Assembly: GCA_033850885.1 (NCBI GenBank)
Contig: JAWWPG010000046.1
Coordinates: forward strand, 127,543 to 191,542
Direction of reading: 5' to 3'
Source: JAWWPG01 sp033850885
GTDB taxonomy: Bacteria > Actinomycetota > Actinomycetes > Propionibacteriales > Nocardioidaceae
Length of the DNA: 64,000 nt
This document shows, in pieces, positions 8,941 through 18,127 of the stretch. The notes below the pieces were generated by a model that had not been told where the DNA came from, did not search any database, and saw only the letters and a list, made by a program, of their open reading frames with translations. The translations under genes and the position numbers were made by a program. Position 1 is the first letter of the stretch. Each line of letters starts with the position of its first letter.

Positions 8941-11900
8941 TTACGCGCGGACCAGGTCGGCGTCGACTGGCTCGAGCGCCGCCAGGTCGAGCACGCCGTC
9001 GACCAGGCCGATGCCTTCCCGCCGGTGGGTCATCATGACGACCGTCCTCCCGGCGACGCCGCTGAGCAGGTCGTCCAGCACTGCCTGCGCCGTGGAGGTG
9101 TCGAGGTGGGCGCCCGGTTCGTCCAGCACGACGACCGGGTTGTCGCTGAGGACGATCCGAGCGAGACCGATGCGGGCCCGCTCACCGCCGGAGACGGCCG
9201 CGCCGCCCGCTCCCAGCGCCGTGTCGAGGCCGTCGGGAAGTCCGTCGAGCCAGTCCCCGAGGTGGGCTCTTCGCAATGCCACCTCTACCTCCGCGTCGGT
9301 CGACGTCGGGCAGGCGAGCCTGACGTTCTCGACGAGCGTCGAGCCGAAGACGTGCGGATCGTCGTCGACAAGGCCGACGCTGCGTCGTACGTCGTCGAGA
9401 CAGAGCCGCCGCAGGTCGACGCCGGACAGGCTGACGCTCCCGCTCGTGGGGTCGATGAAGCGGACCAGCAGGCCGGCGAGCGTCGACTTCCCAGATCCGG
9501 TCGGGCCGACGACAGCCAGCCGGCCGCCTCGTGGGAGTGCGAACGACACACCCCTGAGCACCGCCGCGGCGCCCCAGCCGGCGCTCACGGTGGTCGCTTC
9601 GATGCGGTCCGGCGGACTGCTGAGAAGCAGGGGCGACGGCGGGTTCGTCACGGCGGGGACCGCATCGCCCAGCGCCTCGAGCCGCTCGAGCGACGACTTC
9701 GTCCGGACGGCGAGCGCGGCAGCATCGACGACGGGCGTGAGCACCTCGACGAGAGCCAGGGCCAGGAAGGCGACGAGCGCAAACATCGGCGCACTCACGC
9801 GTCCGTCCGCCAGAGCTGTCGGCGCCAGCAGGGCCAACGACAGGATGGCAACACCGCCCTGCAGCAGGACGAGAGCACGACCCCAGGCCATCCACGCGGC
9901 CGATCCGAGGCCTTCCGCGGCAATCGCCCGGCTGTGGGCGTCGAGCCGGCCCAGCACCGATCGGCCGGCGTGCCAGGACATCAGCTCATCCGCCCCCGCG
10001 ATCGCCTCGGTGACCTCGTCGTACGACGCCGCGCGGGCCGCGACGAACCTCGGCTCGTGCCTGCGGGCGCCTCGACTCGCCAGCCAGCAGGCGCCGAGCC
10101 CGCCGAACGCGAGGGACAGCCCGAGCGCGACTCCCCCTACCGGAAGCACGAGCGTGGCGACAACCGTCGCCACGACGCTCACGGCGAGGGCCGTCACCAC
10201 GGGTTGTCGGACCCGAAGCAGCCTGTCGACGTGGGCATCGACGTCGTCGACGAGAGATGCGAGGAGATCACCCCGTCTGGGTCCGAGCACCCCTGGAACC
10301 AGCGGAACGAGAGAGTCGTAGACGGCGGCCCGCCGATCCGCGAGCTCGCGCAGCGCCGCGTCGTGTGAGACCAGCCGCTCGCCGTACCGCAGCGCCGGGC
10401 GAGCGATCCCGAACGTCCGGACACCGACGATCGCCACCAGCAACCCGAGCGCCTCCGGCCGCTCCGACGCCTTGACGATGAGCCACCCTGCGGTCGCGGT
10501 GAGCGCCACCCCAGACAGTGACGACAAAGAGCCCAGGACGACTCCGAGGAGCAGGCGGAGCCTGACCCGAGCAGGTCGGCCTGTCTGCTGCATCGGGGCG
10601 AGTCGTTCGGAGGTCTGCGGCCGCACTTCACGGCTACTTTGCGCAACAGGCTGCCGGGGGTGCGCGAGCTCCGGCTCTCGAGGGGGCCGTTGCGAGATCG
10701 GCGGCTGACCGGCGACAGACCCGAGGGAGAACGAGGGCGGCTGGACAGCCAGCACCAGGTCGGCGGCGTCGGCGACTGCCTGCCGGTGCGCGACGACCAC
10801 CACCGTCGCGCGCCTCGCGAGGGTCCGTACAGTCTCCAGGATCACCTGCTCGGTCGCGGTGTCCAGGTGGGCGGTCGGCTCGTCGAGCAGGAGCAGTGGT
10901 CGCTGCGAGACAACCAGCCTGGCCAGTGCCAGTCTGGCCCGCTCCCCCGCCGAGAACAGTCGGCCATCCTCCCCTACGGGGGAGTCCAGACCTCCGCGTG
11001 CCACCACGACGTCGGCCAGGTCGACCTGCCGGAGCGCGTCCCACACGTCGGGATCGGTGGCGTCAAGGCGGCCGAGCCTGACGTTGTCGCCGACGCTCGA
11101 CGAGCAGAACCACGGTCTCTGCGGGAGCCATCCGATCGATGCCCTCCACTCCTCCGGGTCGATCTCGTCGAGGGGTACGCCGTCGACGAGGACGCGCCCC
11201 GACGATGTCGCGAGAGCACCCCGGATTACGTCGAGCAGGGTGGACTTGCCGGCGCCGGAGGGCCCGGTGACGGCGGTGAGGCCGGCCGGGCCGAAGGTGA
11301 TGTCGCCGGTATGCAGCGCGGGCTCGGGGCGCCCGGGATAGGTGACCGCGATGTCGCGCAGCTCGATCGGCCCGACCGCGCTGACTTGTCTGGCCCACCG
11401 CGCCGGGCCTCCGCCTGAGGCAGTCGGACGGGTCCTGGGGGCGGCCGGCAACGCGGCGATCTCCGCGAGGGCGGCTCCGCCTTCGGCGGCGGCATGGAAC
11501 TCCGCACCGACCCGCCGGAGCGGCCAGTAGGCCTCCGGCGCCAGCAACAGGACGACGAGCGCCGTACGCAGGTCGAGGTCCCCCACGGCCAGTCGCAGAC
11601 CCACGGCCACGGCGACCAGCGCCACCGACAGGGTCGCGACCAGGTCCAGCACCGCCGAGGACACGAAGGCAAGGCGCAGGGTCCGCAACGTGGCACGACG
11701 GTAGCGGTCGGTCACCCGCCGGATCGACTCCGTCTGTGCCTCTGCCCGGCGGAACGCCACGAGCGTCGGCAGCCCCTGCACGACGTCGACGAAGTGGCCC
11801 GCGAGCGACGTCATCGCCTGCCACTGTCGAGCGGCGCGCTTCTGCGTCGCCCACCCGACGAGTGCTGCGAAGACCGGGACGAGGGGCAGCGTGGCGGCGA

Positions 11901-12408
11901 CGATGGCTGCGCTCGTCAGGTCCTGGGTCGCGATGGCCACGACCGTGAGCAGCGGGAGGACCGCCGCCAGCAGGAAGGCGGGGACATACCGCGTCAGGTA
12001 CGGTTCCACGGCCGAGACGCCCCGGGTCGCCAAGACAGCGAGCTCCCCGGTACGTCGGGCCGCACCGGGCTCGGTCGAGGCGTCGAGCGCTCCCAGCAGG
12101 ACGCGGGCGCGCAGCGAGCGACCGGCCCGGCCGGCGGCGGAGGCCGCGCTGACATCTCCCACGAAACCGGCCGCGCACCGCAGCAACACCACTGCCCCGA
12201 GGGCGACAACCCACGGGTGTGCGTCCTCGTGCCGCACCAGCCTCGTGATGAGCCCTGCGAGAACGAATGCCTGGGCGATGACGAAGACGCTCTGTGCAAT
12301 GGCCGCGGTCACGACCATGACGAGCTGCCGCCACGCCGGCCGGAGCAGGCGCAGGGCTGGTCGGTCAAGTGGTGCCATGACCCGCCGGAGCCCGGCCACC
12401 AGATTCAC
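8941..12408 (-). CDS. cydDC: Fused thiol-reductant ABC exporter CydD-CydC
   Basis: An 1155-residue fusion of two ABC exporter half-units. Each half has six-helix membrane and ATPase domains. The first half carries GPSGAGKSTLLD, SAGERARLALARL and LLLLDEPTAHLD; the second carries GPTGSGKSTLAG, SGGERARIGLARI and VVVLDEPGAHLD. CydDC exports cysteine/glutathione-type thiols and is needed to assemble cytochrome bd, whose genes are directly upstream. The GTG start at 12408 has GGAGAGG 7 bases upstream and overlaps the cydB end by 44 bases; ATG 12378 is an alternative. The two subunits are usually separate genes in E. coli; fusions are known in actinobacteria. Confidence 0.93.
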   Translation of the reverse strand: MNLVAGLRRVMAPLDRPALRLLRPAWRQLVMVVTAAIAQSVFVIAQAFVLAGLITRLVRHEDAHPWVVALGAVVLLRCAAGFVGDVSAASAAGRAGRSLRARVLLGALDASTEPGAARRTGELAVLATRGVSAVEPYLTRYVPAFLLAAVLPLLTVVAIATQDLTSAAIVAATLPLVPVFAALVGWATQKRAARQWQAMTSLAGHFVDVVQGLPTLVAFRRAEAQTESIRRVTDRYRRATLRTLRLAFVSSAVLDLVATLSVALVAVAVGLRLAVGDLDLRTALVVLLLAPEAYWPLRRVGAEFHAAAEGGAALAEIAALPAAPRTRPTASGGGPARWARQVSAVGPIELRDIAVTYPGRPEPALHTGDITFGPAGLTAVTGPSGAGKSTLLDVIRGALATSSGRVLVDGVPLDEIDPEEWRASIGWLPQRPWFCSSSVGDNVRLGRLDATDPDVWDALRQVDLADVVVARGGLDSPVGEDGRLFSAGERARLALARLVVSQRPLLLLDEPTAHLDTATEQVILETVRTLARRATVVVVAHRQAVADAADLVLAVQPPSFSLGSVAGQPPISQRPPREPELAHPRQPVAQSSREVRPQTSERLAPMQQTGRPARVRLRLLLGVVLGSLSSLSGVALTATAGWLIVKASERPEALGLLVAIVGVRTFGIARPALRYGERLVSHDAALRELADRRAAVYDSLVPLVPGVLGPRRGDLLASLVDDVDAHVDRLLRVRQPVVTALAVSVVATVVATLVLPVGGVALGLSLAFGGLGACWLASRGARRHEPRFVAARAASYDEVTEAIAGADELMSWHAGRSVLGRLDAHSRAIAAEGLGSAAWMAWGRALVLLQGGVAILSLALLAPTALADGRVSAPMFALVAFLALALVEVLTPVVDAAALAVRTKSSLERLEALGDAVPAVTNPPSPLLLSSPPDRIEATTVSAGWGAAAVLRGVSFALPRGGRLAVVGPTGSGKSTLAGLLVRFIDPTSGSVSLSGVDLRRLCLDDVRRSVGLVDDDPHVFGSTLVENVRLACPTSTDAEVEVALRRAHLGDWLDGLPDGLDTALGAGGAAVSGGERARIGLARIVLSDNPVVVLDEPGAHLDTSTAQAVLDDLLSGVAGRTVVMMTHRREGIGLVDGVLDLAALEPVDADLVRA

Positions 12409-13435
12409 CGGCCTCTCCGGTCACCCTTCCGGAGCCGACGCTTTCGGGGATGTGCTGGACCCCGATCCGTTTGCGGAACACCCAGTAGCTCCAGCCTTGG
12501 TAGAGCAGCACGAGGGGCGTGAAGATTGCTGCCACCCAAGTCATGACGGTCAGCGAGTACGGCGAAGCGGAGGCGTTCGTCGTCGTAAGCGACAGGCCGG
12601 GCCCCAGCGTCGAGGGCATCACGTCAGGGAAGAGCGCGACGAACATCCCGGCCACCGCGAACCCGATGGCAACGAAGGTGCCGGCGAATGCCAGACCTTC
12701 CCGCCCGGCGGCGGCGGCCGCGAGCCCTCCGACCAGCGCGAGCGCTGCCACGGCGAAGACGACCAACGACGAGGGCCCACCGGCCTTCACCTGAGCCCAC
12801 ACGAGGAAGCACACCGAGCTCAGTGCCGCACCGGCCCCGACGGCCAGCGCGAAACGCCGGGCCCGCAACCGGATGTCACCCAGGGTCTTGAGGGTCAGGA
12901 AGAGCGCCCCGTGGGTGACGAACAACAGCAGCGTGGTCAGACCTCCGAGAAGCGCGAACGGGTTGAGCAGGTCGAAGAAGGATCCGACGTAGTTGCCTGA
13001 CGCGTCGATCGCCACGCCTTCCAGGATGTTCGCGAACGCGACGCCCCACAGGATGGCAGGCACGAGGGATCCGGCGAGGATCGCCAGGTCCCACCAGGTA
13101 CGCCACCGGGCATCGTCACGCTTGGCTCGGTACTCGAAGGCGACGCCACGGACGATCAACGTGAGCAGAATGATGAGCAGAGGAAGGTAGAACCCGCTGA
13201 AGAGGGTCGCGTACCAGACCGGGAACGCCGCGAACGTGGCCCCGCCGGCCACGATGAACCACACCTCGTTGCCGTCCCACACCGGGCCGATCGTGTTGAT
13301 CAGCACCCGCCGCTCGGCTTCGCCGCGCGCAAGTACATGGACCAAGATGCCGACGCCGAAGTCGAACCCCTCGAGCACGAAGTACCCGATCCACAAGGTC
13401 GCGATCAGGCAGAACCACACGGTGGTCAAGTCCAC
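12365..13435 (-). CDS. cydB: Cytochrome bd quinol oxidase subunit II
   Basis: A 356-residue, mostly hydrophobic protein of the CydB/AppB family. It starts MDLTTVWFCLIATLWIGYFV and has LEGFDFGVGIL and INTIGPVWDGNEVWFIVAGG, the conserved subunit II signatures. With CydA it forms the high-affinity terminal oxidase in the cytoplasmic membrane. It lies 28 bases after cydA and overlaps the fused cydDC, so the three genes read as one operon. Confidence 0.95.
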   Translation of the reverse strand: MDLTTVWFCLIATLWIGYFVLEGFDFGVGILVHVLARGEAERRVLINTIGPVWDGNEVWFIVAGGATFAAFPVWYATLFSGFYLPLLIILLTLIVRGVAFEYRAKRDDARWRTWWDLAILAGSLVPAILWGVAFANILEGVAIDASGNYVGSFFDLLNPFALLGGLTTLLLFVTHGALFLTLKTLGDIRLRARRFALAVGAGAALSSVCFLVWAQVKAGGPSSLVVFAVAALALVGGLAAAAAGREGLAFAGTFVAIGFAVAGMFVALFPDVMPSTLGPGLSLTTTNASASPYSLTVMTWVAAIFTPLVLLYQGWSYWVFRKRIGVQHIPESVGSGRVTGEAGESGGRAPAGHGTT

Positions 13436-13463
13436 GGTGTCCTCGCTCTCTCCACGTGCGGCA

Positions 13464-14921
13464 TCAGTAGGCGAAGGCGAGCGGTCTGTCCTGGTCCGCG
13501 TCGTGACCAGGATCGGGCTGCTCCGAGAAGGGCGGTGCGCCGGCGACGACGTACTTCAGGATGAGGCCCGTCTCGACAACCATCAGCACCGCGTAGACAA
13601 GCGTGAGCGCGATCACGGACGTCAGGGCCGCCCCTGTGCTGACACTGGTCGACACGGAGTCTGCCGTCGTCAGCTGCCCGAAGACCGACCAGGGCTGTCG
13701 ACCCGTCTCGGTGAAGATCCAGCCGAACGAGCAGCCGGCGATCGGCAGCAACGGAATGCCGATCGTCGCCCATCGCCACCTCCCGACACCGAACCGCGAG
13801 CTCTCCAGGGACCGCCCCTTCCGCATCAGCCAGAGCAGCAGTGCGCCCGCCACGGCAGCCAGCATGCCGAGGCCGATCATCAGCCGGAACGACCAGTAGG
13901 TGAGGGGGATCAACGGCACGTACCCGGACGGCGAGTAGGTGAGCGAGCCGGGCCGCTTTGCGTAGCGGGCCTCGTACTGCCTCCTCAGCTGGTTGATGCC
14001 CAAGACCTTGCCGTGGAAGCTGCCGGTCGCGAGGAAGGACAGCAGGTCGGGCACCTTGATGGCGAAGATCTCCTTGGAGCCGCTCAGGGTGCCGATCGTG
14101 AGGATCGAGAACGACGCGGGCTGCTCGGTGTTGTAGAGCGCCTCGGCAGCGGCCATCTTCATCGGCTGGATGTCCGTCATGACCTTGCCTTGGGCGTCCC
14201 CGCTCACCGCGACTGCGACTCCGGCAGCCACCAGCACCCAGGCGCCGACTCGAACCCCGGTGCGGTAAAGGGCTTTGTCCGCTGGCGCAGTAGCGCGTCG
14301 TACGAGGTGGAACAACGCAACTCCGCAGACGAACGCACCCCCGACGAGATAGGCGGCGGTGACCGTGTGCGGGAACGTGACGAGCTGTGCCTTGTTGGTG
14401 AGGACTGCCCAGAAGTCGGTCAGCTGGGCCCGACCGGTCTTCGGGTTGTAGCGGTAGCCGACCGGGTGTTGCATCCAGGAGTTGGCGGTGAGGATGAAGT
14501 ACGCCGACAGCAGGGTCCCGACGTGGACGACCCACATGACCGCGGCATGCAGGGCCCGCGGCAGCTTGTCCCAGCCGAAGATCCACAGGCCGAGGAAGGT
14601 GGACTCGAGGAAGAACGCAGCCAGACCCTCGATCGCGAGCGGGGCGCCGAAGACGTCGCCAACGAAGCGCGAGTAGGCACTCCAGTTCATGCCGAACTGG
14701 AACTCCTGAACAATGCCCGTGACGACCCCGATCGCGAAGTTGATCAGGAAGAGCCGGCCGAAGAACCGGGTCAGTCGCAGATAGTCCGGGTTCCCGGTGC
14801 GGACCCAGGCGGTCTCGAAACCCGCGACGATCGCCGACACCCCGATGGTCACCGGCACGAACCAGAAGTGGTAGACGGTGACGATCGCGAACTGCCATCT
14901 CGCGATGTCGAGGACGTCCAT
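13464..14921 (-). CDS. cydA: Cytochrome bd quinol oxidase subunit I
   Basis: A 485-residue haem-bearing subunit. It begins MDVLDIARWQFAIVTVYHFW, where the histidine near residue 18 is the expected haem b595 ligand, and contains TETGRQPWSV, the conserved GRQPW of CydA. Nine or so membrane helices are visible. The length indicates the short-Q-loop type. The ATG at 14921 has an excellent ribosome-binding site (GGAGGAG, 5 bases away); a longer in-frame extension to 15041 lacks one. The upstream region is shared with a divergent BlaI-type repressor. Confidence 0.95.
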   Translation of the reverse strand: MDVLDIARWQFAIVTVYHFWFVPVTIGVSAIVAGFETAWVRTGNPDYLRLTRFFGRLFLINFAIGVVTGIVQEFQFGMNWSAYSRFVGDVFGAPLAIEGLAAFFLESTFLGLWIFGWDKLPRALHAAVMWVVHVGTLLSAYFILTANSWMQHPVGYRYNPKTGRAQLTDFWAVLTNKAQLVTFPHTVTAAYLVGGAFVCGVALFHLVRRATAPADKALYRTGVRVGAWVLVAAGVAVAVSGDAQGKVMTDIQPMKMAAAEALYNTEQPASFSILTIGTLSGSKEIFAIKVPDLLSFLATGSFHGKVLGINQLRRQYEARYAKRPGSLTYSPSGYVPLIPLTYWSFRLMIGLGMLAAVAGALLLWLMRKGRSLESSRFGVGRWRWATIGIPLLPIAGCSFGWIFTETGRQPWSVFGQLTTADSVSTSVSTGAALTSVIALTLVYAVLMVVETGLILKYVVAGAPPFSEQPDPGHDADQDRPLAFAY

Positions 14922-15072
14922 CGAGTCTCCTCCCACCGGGCAACGCATCTCCGCCGCACCTACTGCGTCACCTGGAGTGCGTGGCGAACGGCAGTACGAC
15001 GTGATCCGTTCCTCAACTCTGCCATCGCCGGTACCGGTCATCGCGGCTGGGTTCCAGTCGCACCGGTTTGGC

Positions 15073-15093
15073 TACTATCAGGTGTAGTACTAC
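15073..15093. promoter_or_regulatory. Candidate BlaI/MecI-type operator between cydA and the repressor
   Basis: Inverted arms TACTA (15073-15077) and TAGTA (15085-15089) overlap a second palindrome, GTAGTACTAC (15084-15093). TAC/GTA-rich dyads are typical operators for BlaI/MecI/CopY winged-helix repressors. The site lies 27 bases before the repressor start and about 150 bases upstream of cydA, so it may control both directions. Binding is inferred from sequence and position only. Confidence 0.45.
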
Positions 15094-15119
15094 GCGAGCC
15101 GTTGGGTAGGCTCGCGGTC

Positions 15120-15506
15120 GTGGCCGCTTCGCCGATCCCCCGCCTCGGCGGACTGGAGCGACGCGTGATGGAGCACCTGTGGGCCGATCCGTCCGGTGAC
15201 CGGTGGTTCACCGTGCGAGAGGTCCACGAAGAGCTGGCCCGGGAACGCGAGATCGCCTATACGACGGTGATGACCGTGCTGCAGCGGCTCGCCAGGAAGC
15301 GTCTCACCCTGGAGGCCCGGGAGGGTCGGGCCTACCTGTACCGCGCCACGTCGACGCGAGGCGAGGTCACGGCGGACATGATGCGCGATGCGCTCGACTC
15401 GTCGAGCGAGGCTGACCGGACGACCGCACTCGTCCGCTTCGTCGACCAGGCCTCGCCCAGCGAGATCGCGGTTCTGCGACGGGCGCTGCGGACCCCCAAG
15501 CCCTGA
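15120..15506 (+). CDS. BlaI/MecI/CopY-family transcriptional repressor
   Basis: A 128-residue winged-helix protein. IPRLGGLERRVMEHLW, FTVREVHEEL and IAYTTVMTVLQRLARKRL match the BlaI/MecI DNA-binding domain, followed by a dimerisation helix. Such repressors bind TAC/GTA dyads upstream of their own gene and targets, and a fitting dyad lies at 15073-15093. It is the only plus-strand gene in the first 38 kb. Divergence from cydA suggests it regulates cytochrome bd. No BlaR/MecR-type sensor protease is adjacent. The GTG at 15120 is chosen; an in-frame TTG at 15102 is possible. Confidence 0.85.
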   Translation: MAASPIPRLGGLERRVMEHLWADPSGDRWFTVREVHEELAREREIAYTTVMTVLQRLARKRLTLEAREGRAYLYRATSTRGEVTADMMRDALDSSSEADRTTALVRFVDQASPSEIAVLRRALRTPKP

Positions 15507-15552
15507 CACCCCCCGCGAGCCCTCACGCCTCCGCCGCGCGCCTGTGACGCGT

Positions 15553-15633
15553 TTGAGTGGTGCACCACCCAGGTTGCCCTCAAGCCACCTAGGTCTGGGT
15601 GGCTCCAGGTCTGCTTGAGTGGTGCACCACCCA
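15553..15633. repeat. Two direct copies of a palindrome-bearing 19-mer between convergent genes
   Basis: A 19-base sequence (TTGAGTGGTGCACCACCCA) occurs at 15553-15571 and again at 15615-15633. Each copy holds the perfect 12-base palindrome GTGGTGCACCAC. Between them, AGCCACC and GGTGGCT form another inverted repeat. It sits between the 3' ends of the repressor and the CHAT gene. It may act as a bidirectional terminator or as a protein-binding site; no U-tract is visible. Confidence 0.5.
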
Positions 15634-15657
15634 AACGCCCGGCTCGGCCCGGGCCGG

Positions 15658-18120
15658 TCACCAGCCGGCCCCGAAGCATTGGAACGACGACAGGTCGGAG
15701 GCCTTGACCTCACGCACGGCATCCGCGAGGGCTTCTGCCGGGGGGTGCCCGAGGGCGAGCCGGGAGTGGGTTGCCGTCAGGACCTCGCACGCGACGTCGT
15801 CGGCCACACTGGCGGGGGCAGCCACCACGCACCTGGCACCGGCATGCAGCCAGGCGACGGTCATCCCGATGGTCTCCCGACCCCACCGCAGGGACGAGCG
15901 GCCGAGCTCGCACGCCGACAAGATGACGGTCAGCGGAATCGACGAGAGCTGGTCGATGTCGTAGCCGAACCACGGCCCGTCTGCCAGCTCCAAGCCGGAG
16001 AAGAGCGGGTTGTCGGCGGAGTGCCGACCGTGGGCTGCGACATGCAGCACGTCGACCCGACCGGCGAGGTCGCTCACCTCGGCAGACCGCGCCTGCGGAC
16101 CTAGCAGCACCTCGGCAGCCGCCCAGCGAGCCGCCGCCAGGCTGACCTCCTCCTCTGCCCGCGGCACGTCCGGCCCGGCCACCAGCCCGACCCGGTCCAA
16201 CACGAAGGGGCGCTCGCGCTGCGTCAGCCACAGGGAGGTCGACCGAGGCACCGTCAGGGCGCGGTTCTGCAGGCCGGGCAGCATCGGCCAAGGTGTACCG
16301 GCGAGCGCGCCCGCGGGCACCACGACGAGCCGGTCGGCATCGAGCCGGTCGCCGAGCGGCGCCACCAGCAGCCTCGCCAACTCTGTCACCCGATCCCGCA
16401 GGGCATCGTCGACGACCCCTCGAATCGCGGGCGGAAGATCTGTAGCGGCCATGTCGAGATCGGCCTGCATGCCGGACAACAACGCCCGCACGCCACCGAG
16501 CCCGCCCAACGGGACCACATCGCGTCGGCCGTCTCCCACGACGAGGCAGGTCAGGGTGTCGTCGACCGTGACGTACGACGCCAGCACGCCTCCCGAGGCC
16601 GAGAGCGCCGCCTCGACCTCGTCGAGGGTCGTCGGCTCGGTGACCCGGCGGGAACCCTCGCCGTACCACGCCTGCTGACGGATCCGTGCGCGCAGCGCGG
16701 AAGCCGTCGCCTCGTCGGGAGCCTGCCTCAGCTCGGCCAGGGCACGCACGGCGTCCGGGTCACCGGGGGGCCTCACCGGCATCACCCGGCTGGCCAGCGT
16801 TCGAGCCCGCTCGGACCACTCGAAGACCACATCGGGGTGCCCGTCGGCGAGTGCCAGCCGGATACCGTCGAAAGCGAGCCGTCGCCCGTGCCCGACCAGG
16901 GAGCTCTGCAGGTCGAGGCTGCCGAAACCGGACTGCCATCCGTGGAGCTCCTCCAACCCGCGCCGTACGTGGCCGAGCGCGGTCTTGCGCCGCCCCTTCG
17001 CCGCCGCCACCTCGGCCCGCACCTCGCTGGCCAGCAGGCGGACCGGAAGCGGTGTCGCGGGTCCGGGACGCGCCCGGGCGAGCTGGCGCCCCGCGGCCGC
17101 CAGGTCACCGGCAGCGAGCTCCGCCCGGGCGGCGGAGAGGGTCATCGCGAGTGCGTCGTGACGCAGCCCGTGCTGGCGCAGCACGAGAGCGAGCTCTGCA
17201 GCTCGGCGGGCCGACCCGGCTCGCCGGGCCGGCGCGGCGCGTCGGCTCGGCGAGCCGGCCTCGATCTCGGCGGTCAGCTTCACACCCTCGGCGCGCAGCG
17301 CCCATGCCTCGCTCCCCCGCAGGCGAAACCTCCGCTCCGCACGCCGTGCGACCGTCGACGCTCTCAGCGGGTCGTCCCAAGCCAGCGTCTGCGCCAGCAG
17401 CAGCTCGACCTCGGCCTGGCGCTGACGGAGCCCACGGAACCCATAGGCGCGGGCCGCCTTCTCAAACGCCGCCAGCGCGTCGGCCGGCATCCCGGCAGCT
17501 ACCAGGACCTCGGCGCGGTCCTGCGAGACGACGGCCTGGTACGTCGCGGAGAGCCCCTCGAGCAGCGGGGCGGCCGCCTCCATCATCCGCAGCGCCGTCA
17601 CCAGATCCCCCAGCAGCAGCCGCGAGTACCCGAGATTGTGGTCCGCCTTGGCCGCCTCGACCTCGTCGCCCGCTGCACGGTACAGCTCGGCGGCACGTCG
17701 GGAGTCCTGGGCGGCCCGCTCGGCGTCTCCGCGATGAAGGTACACGAGCCCCCGGTTGAGGTACGCCCGCGCTCGCGACTCGGGGGAGTCGTCGAGCAGT
17801 GCGATCGCCGCGGCGAACGAGCCGAGCGCCGCCTGACCTGCCCCTGACCGCATCTGCAGAAGCGCAATCTGCGACTCGACAAGCCCTCGGACCTGCCTGC
17901 TCAGGCCGGGCTCGGTGAGCGCCTCCGCGCACAGGGCCAGACCCTGGGCGGTGCTGCCGAGCTCGGCCTCGACGTACCCCAGGCTCAGCTTGACGCGGGC
18001 GATCGTGTCCGGCACGTCTGCCCTTGCCAGCGCCCGGCGGAACAGCTGACGGGCCGACGCGTAGCGGCCCGCGTTGCTGCGCGCAAGGCCGCGACCGTGC
18101 AGCTCCTCTGCGCTCAGCAT
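15658..18120 (-). CDS. TPR-CHAT protein (caspase-like protease)
   Basis: An 820-residue protein. About the first 450 residues are tetratricopeptide-like helical repeats (for example RAYLNRGLVYLHRGDAERAAQDSRRAAELY split across motifs). The C-terminal part is a CHAT domain of the caspase clan. The probable catalytic histidine is in LHVAAHGRHS (about residue 695) and the cysteine in VILSACELG (about 736). CHAT proteases are found in bacterial cell-death and conflict systems. It lies 7 bases after the S8 protease gene. The ATG at 18120 (MLSAEEL) avoids a long overlap; an upstream extension to 18204 is possible. Confidence 0.88.
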   Translation of the reverse strand: MLSAEELHGRGLARSNAGRYASARQLFRRALARADVPDTIARVKLSLGYVEAELGSTAQGLALCAEALTEPGLSRQVRGLVESQIALLQMRSGAGQAALGSFAAAIALLDDSPESRARAYLNRGLVYLHRGDAERAAQDSRRAAELYRAAGDEVEAAKADHNLGYSRLLLGDLVTALRMMEAAAPLLEGLSATYQAVVSQDRAEVLVAAGMPADALAAFEKAARAYGFRGLRQRQAEVELLLAQTLAWDDPLRASTVARRAERRFRLRGSEAWALRAEGVKLTAEIEAGSPSRRAAPARRAGSARRAAELALVLRQHGLRHDALAMTLSAARAELAAGDLAAAGRQLARARPGPATPLPVRLLASEVRAEVAAAKGRRKTALGHVRRGLEELHGWQSGFGSLDLQSSLVGHGRRLAFDGIRLALADGHPDVVFEWSERARTLASRVMPVRPPGDPDAVRALAELRQAPDEATASALRARIRQQAWYGEGSRRVTEPTTLDEVEAALSASGGVLASYVTVDDTLTCLVVGDGRRDVVPLGGLGGVRALLSGMQADLDMAATDLPPAIRGVVDDALRDRVTELARLLVAPLGDRLDADRLVVVPAGALAGTPWPMLPGLQNRALTVPRSTSLWLTQRERPFVLDRVGLVAGPDVPRAEEEVSLAAARWAAAEVLLGPQARSAEVSDLAGRVDVLHVAAHGRHSADNPLFSGLELADGPWFGYDIDQLSSIPLTVILSACELGRSSLRWGRETIGMTVAWLHAGARCVVAAPASVADDVACEVLTATHSRLALGHPPAEALADAVREVKASDLSSFQCFGAGW

Positions 18121-18127
18121 CCACCCA

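Noticed and set aside
13236..15119. Long plus-strand open frame leading into the BlaI-like gene
   Set aside because: It is the antisense shadow of cydA and cydB; only the part from 15120 has family similarity.
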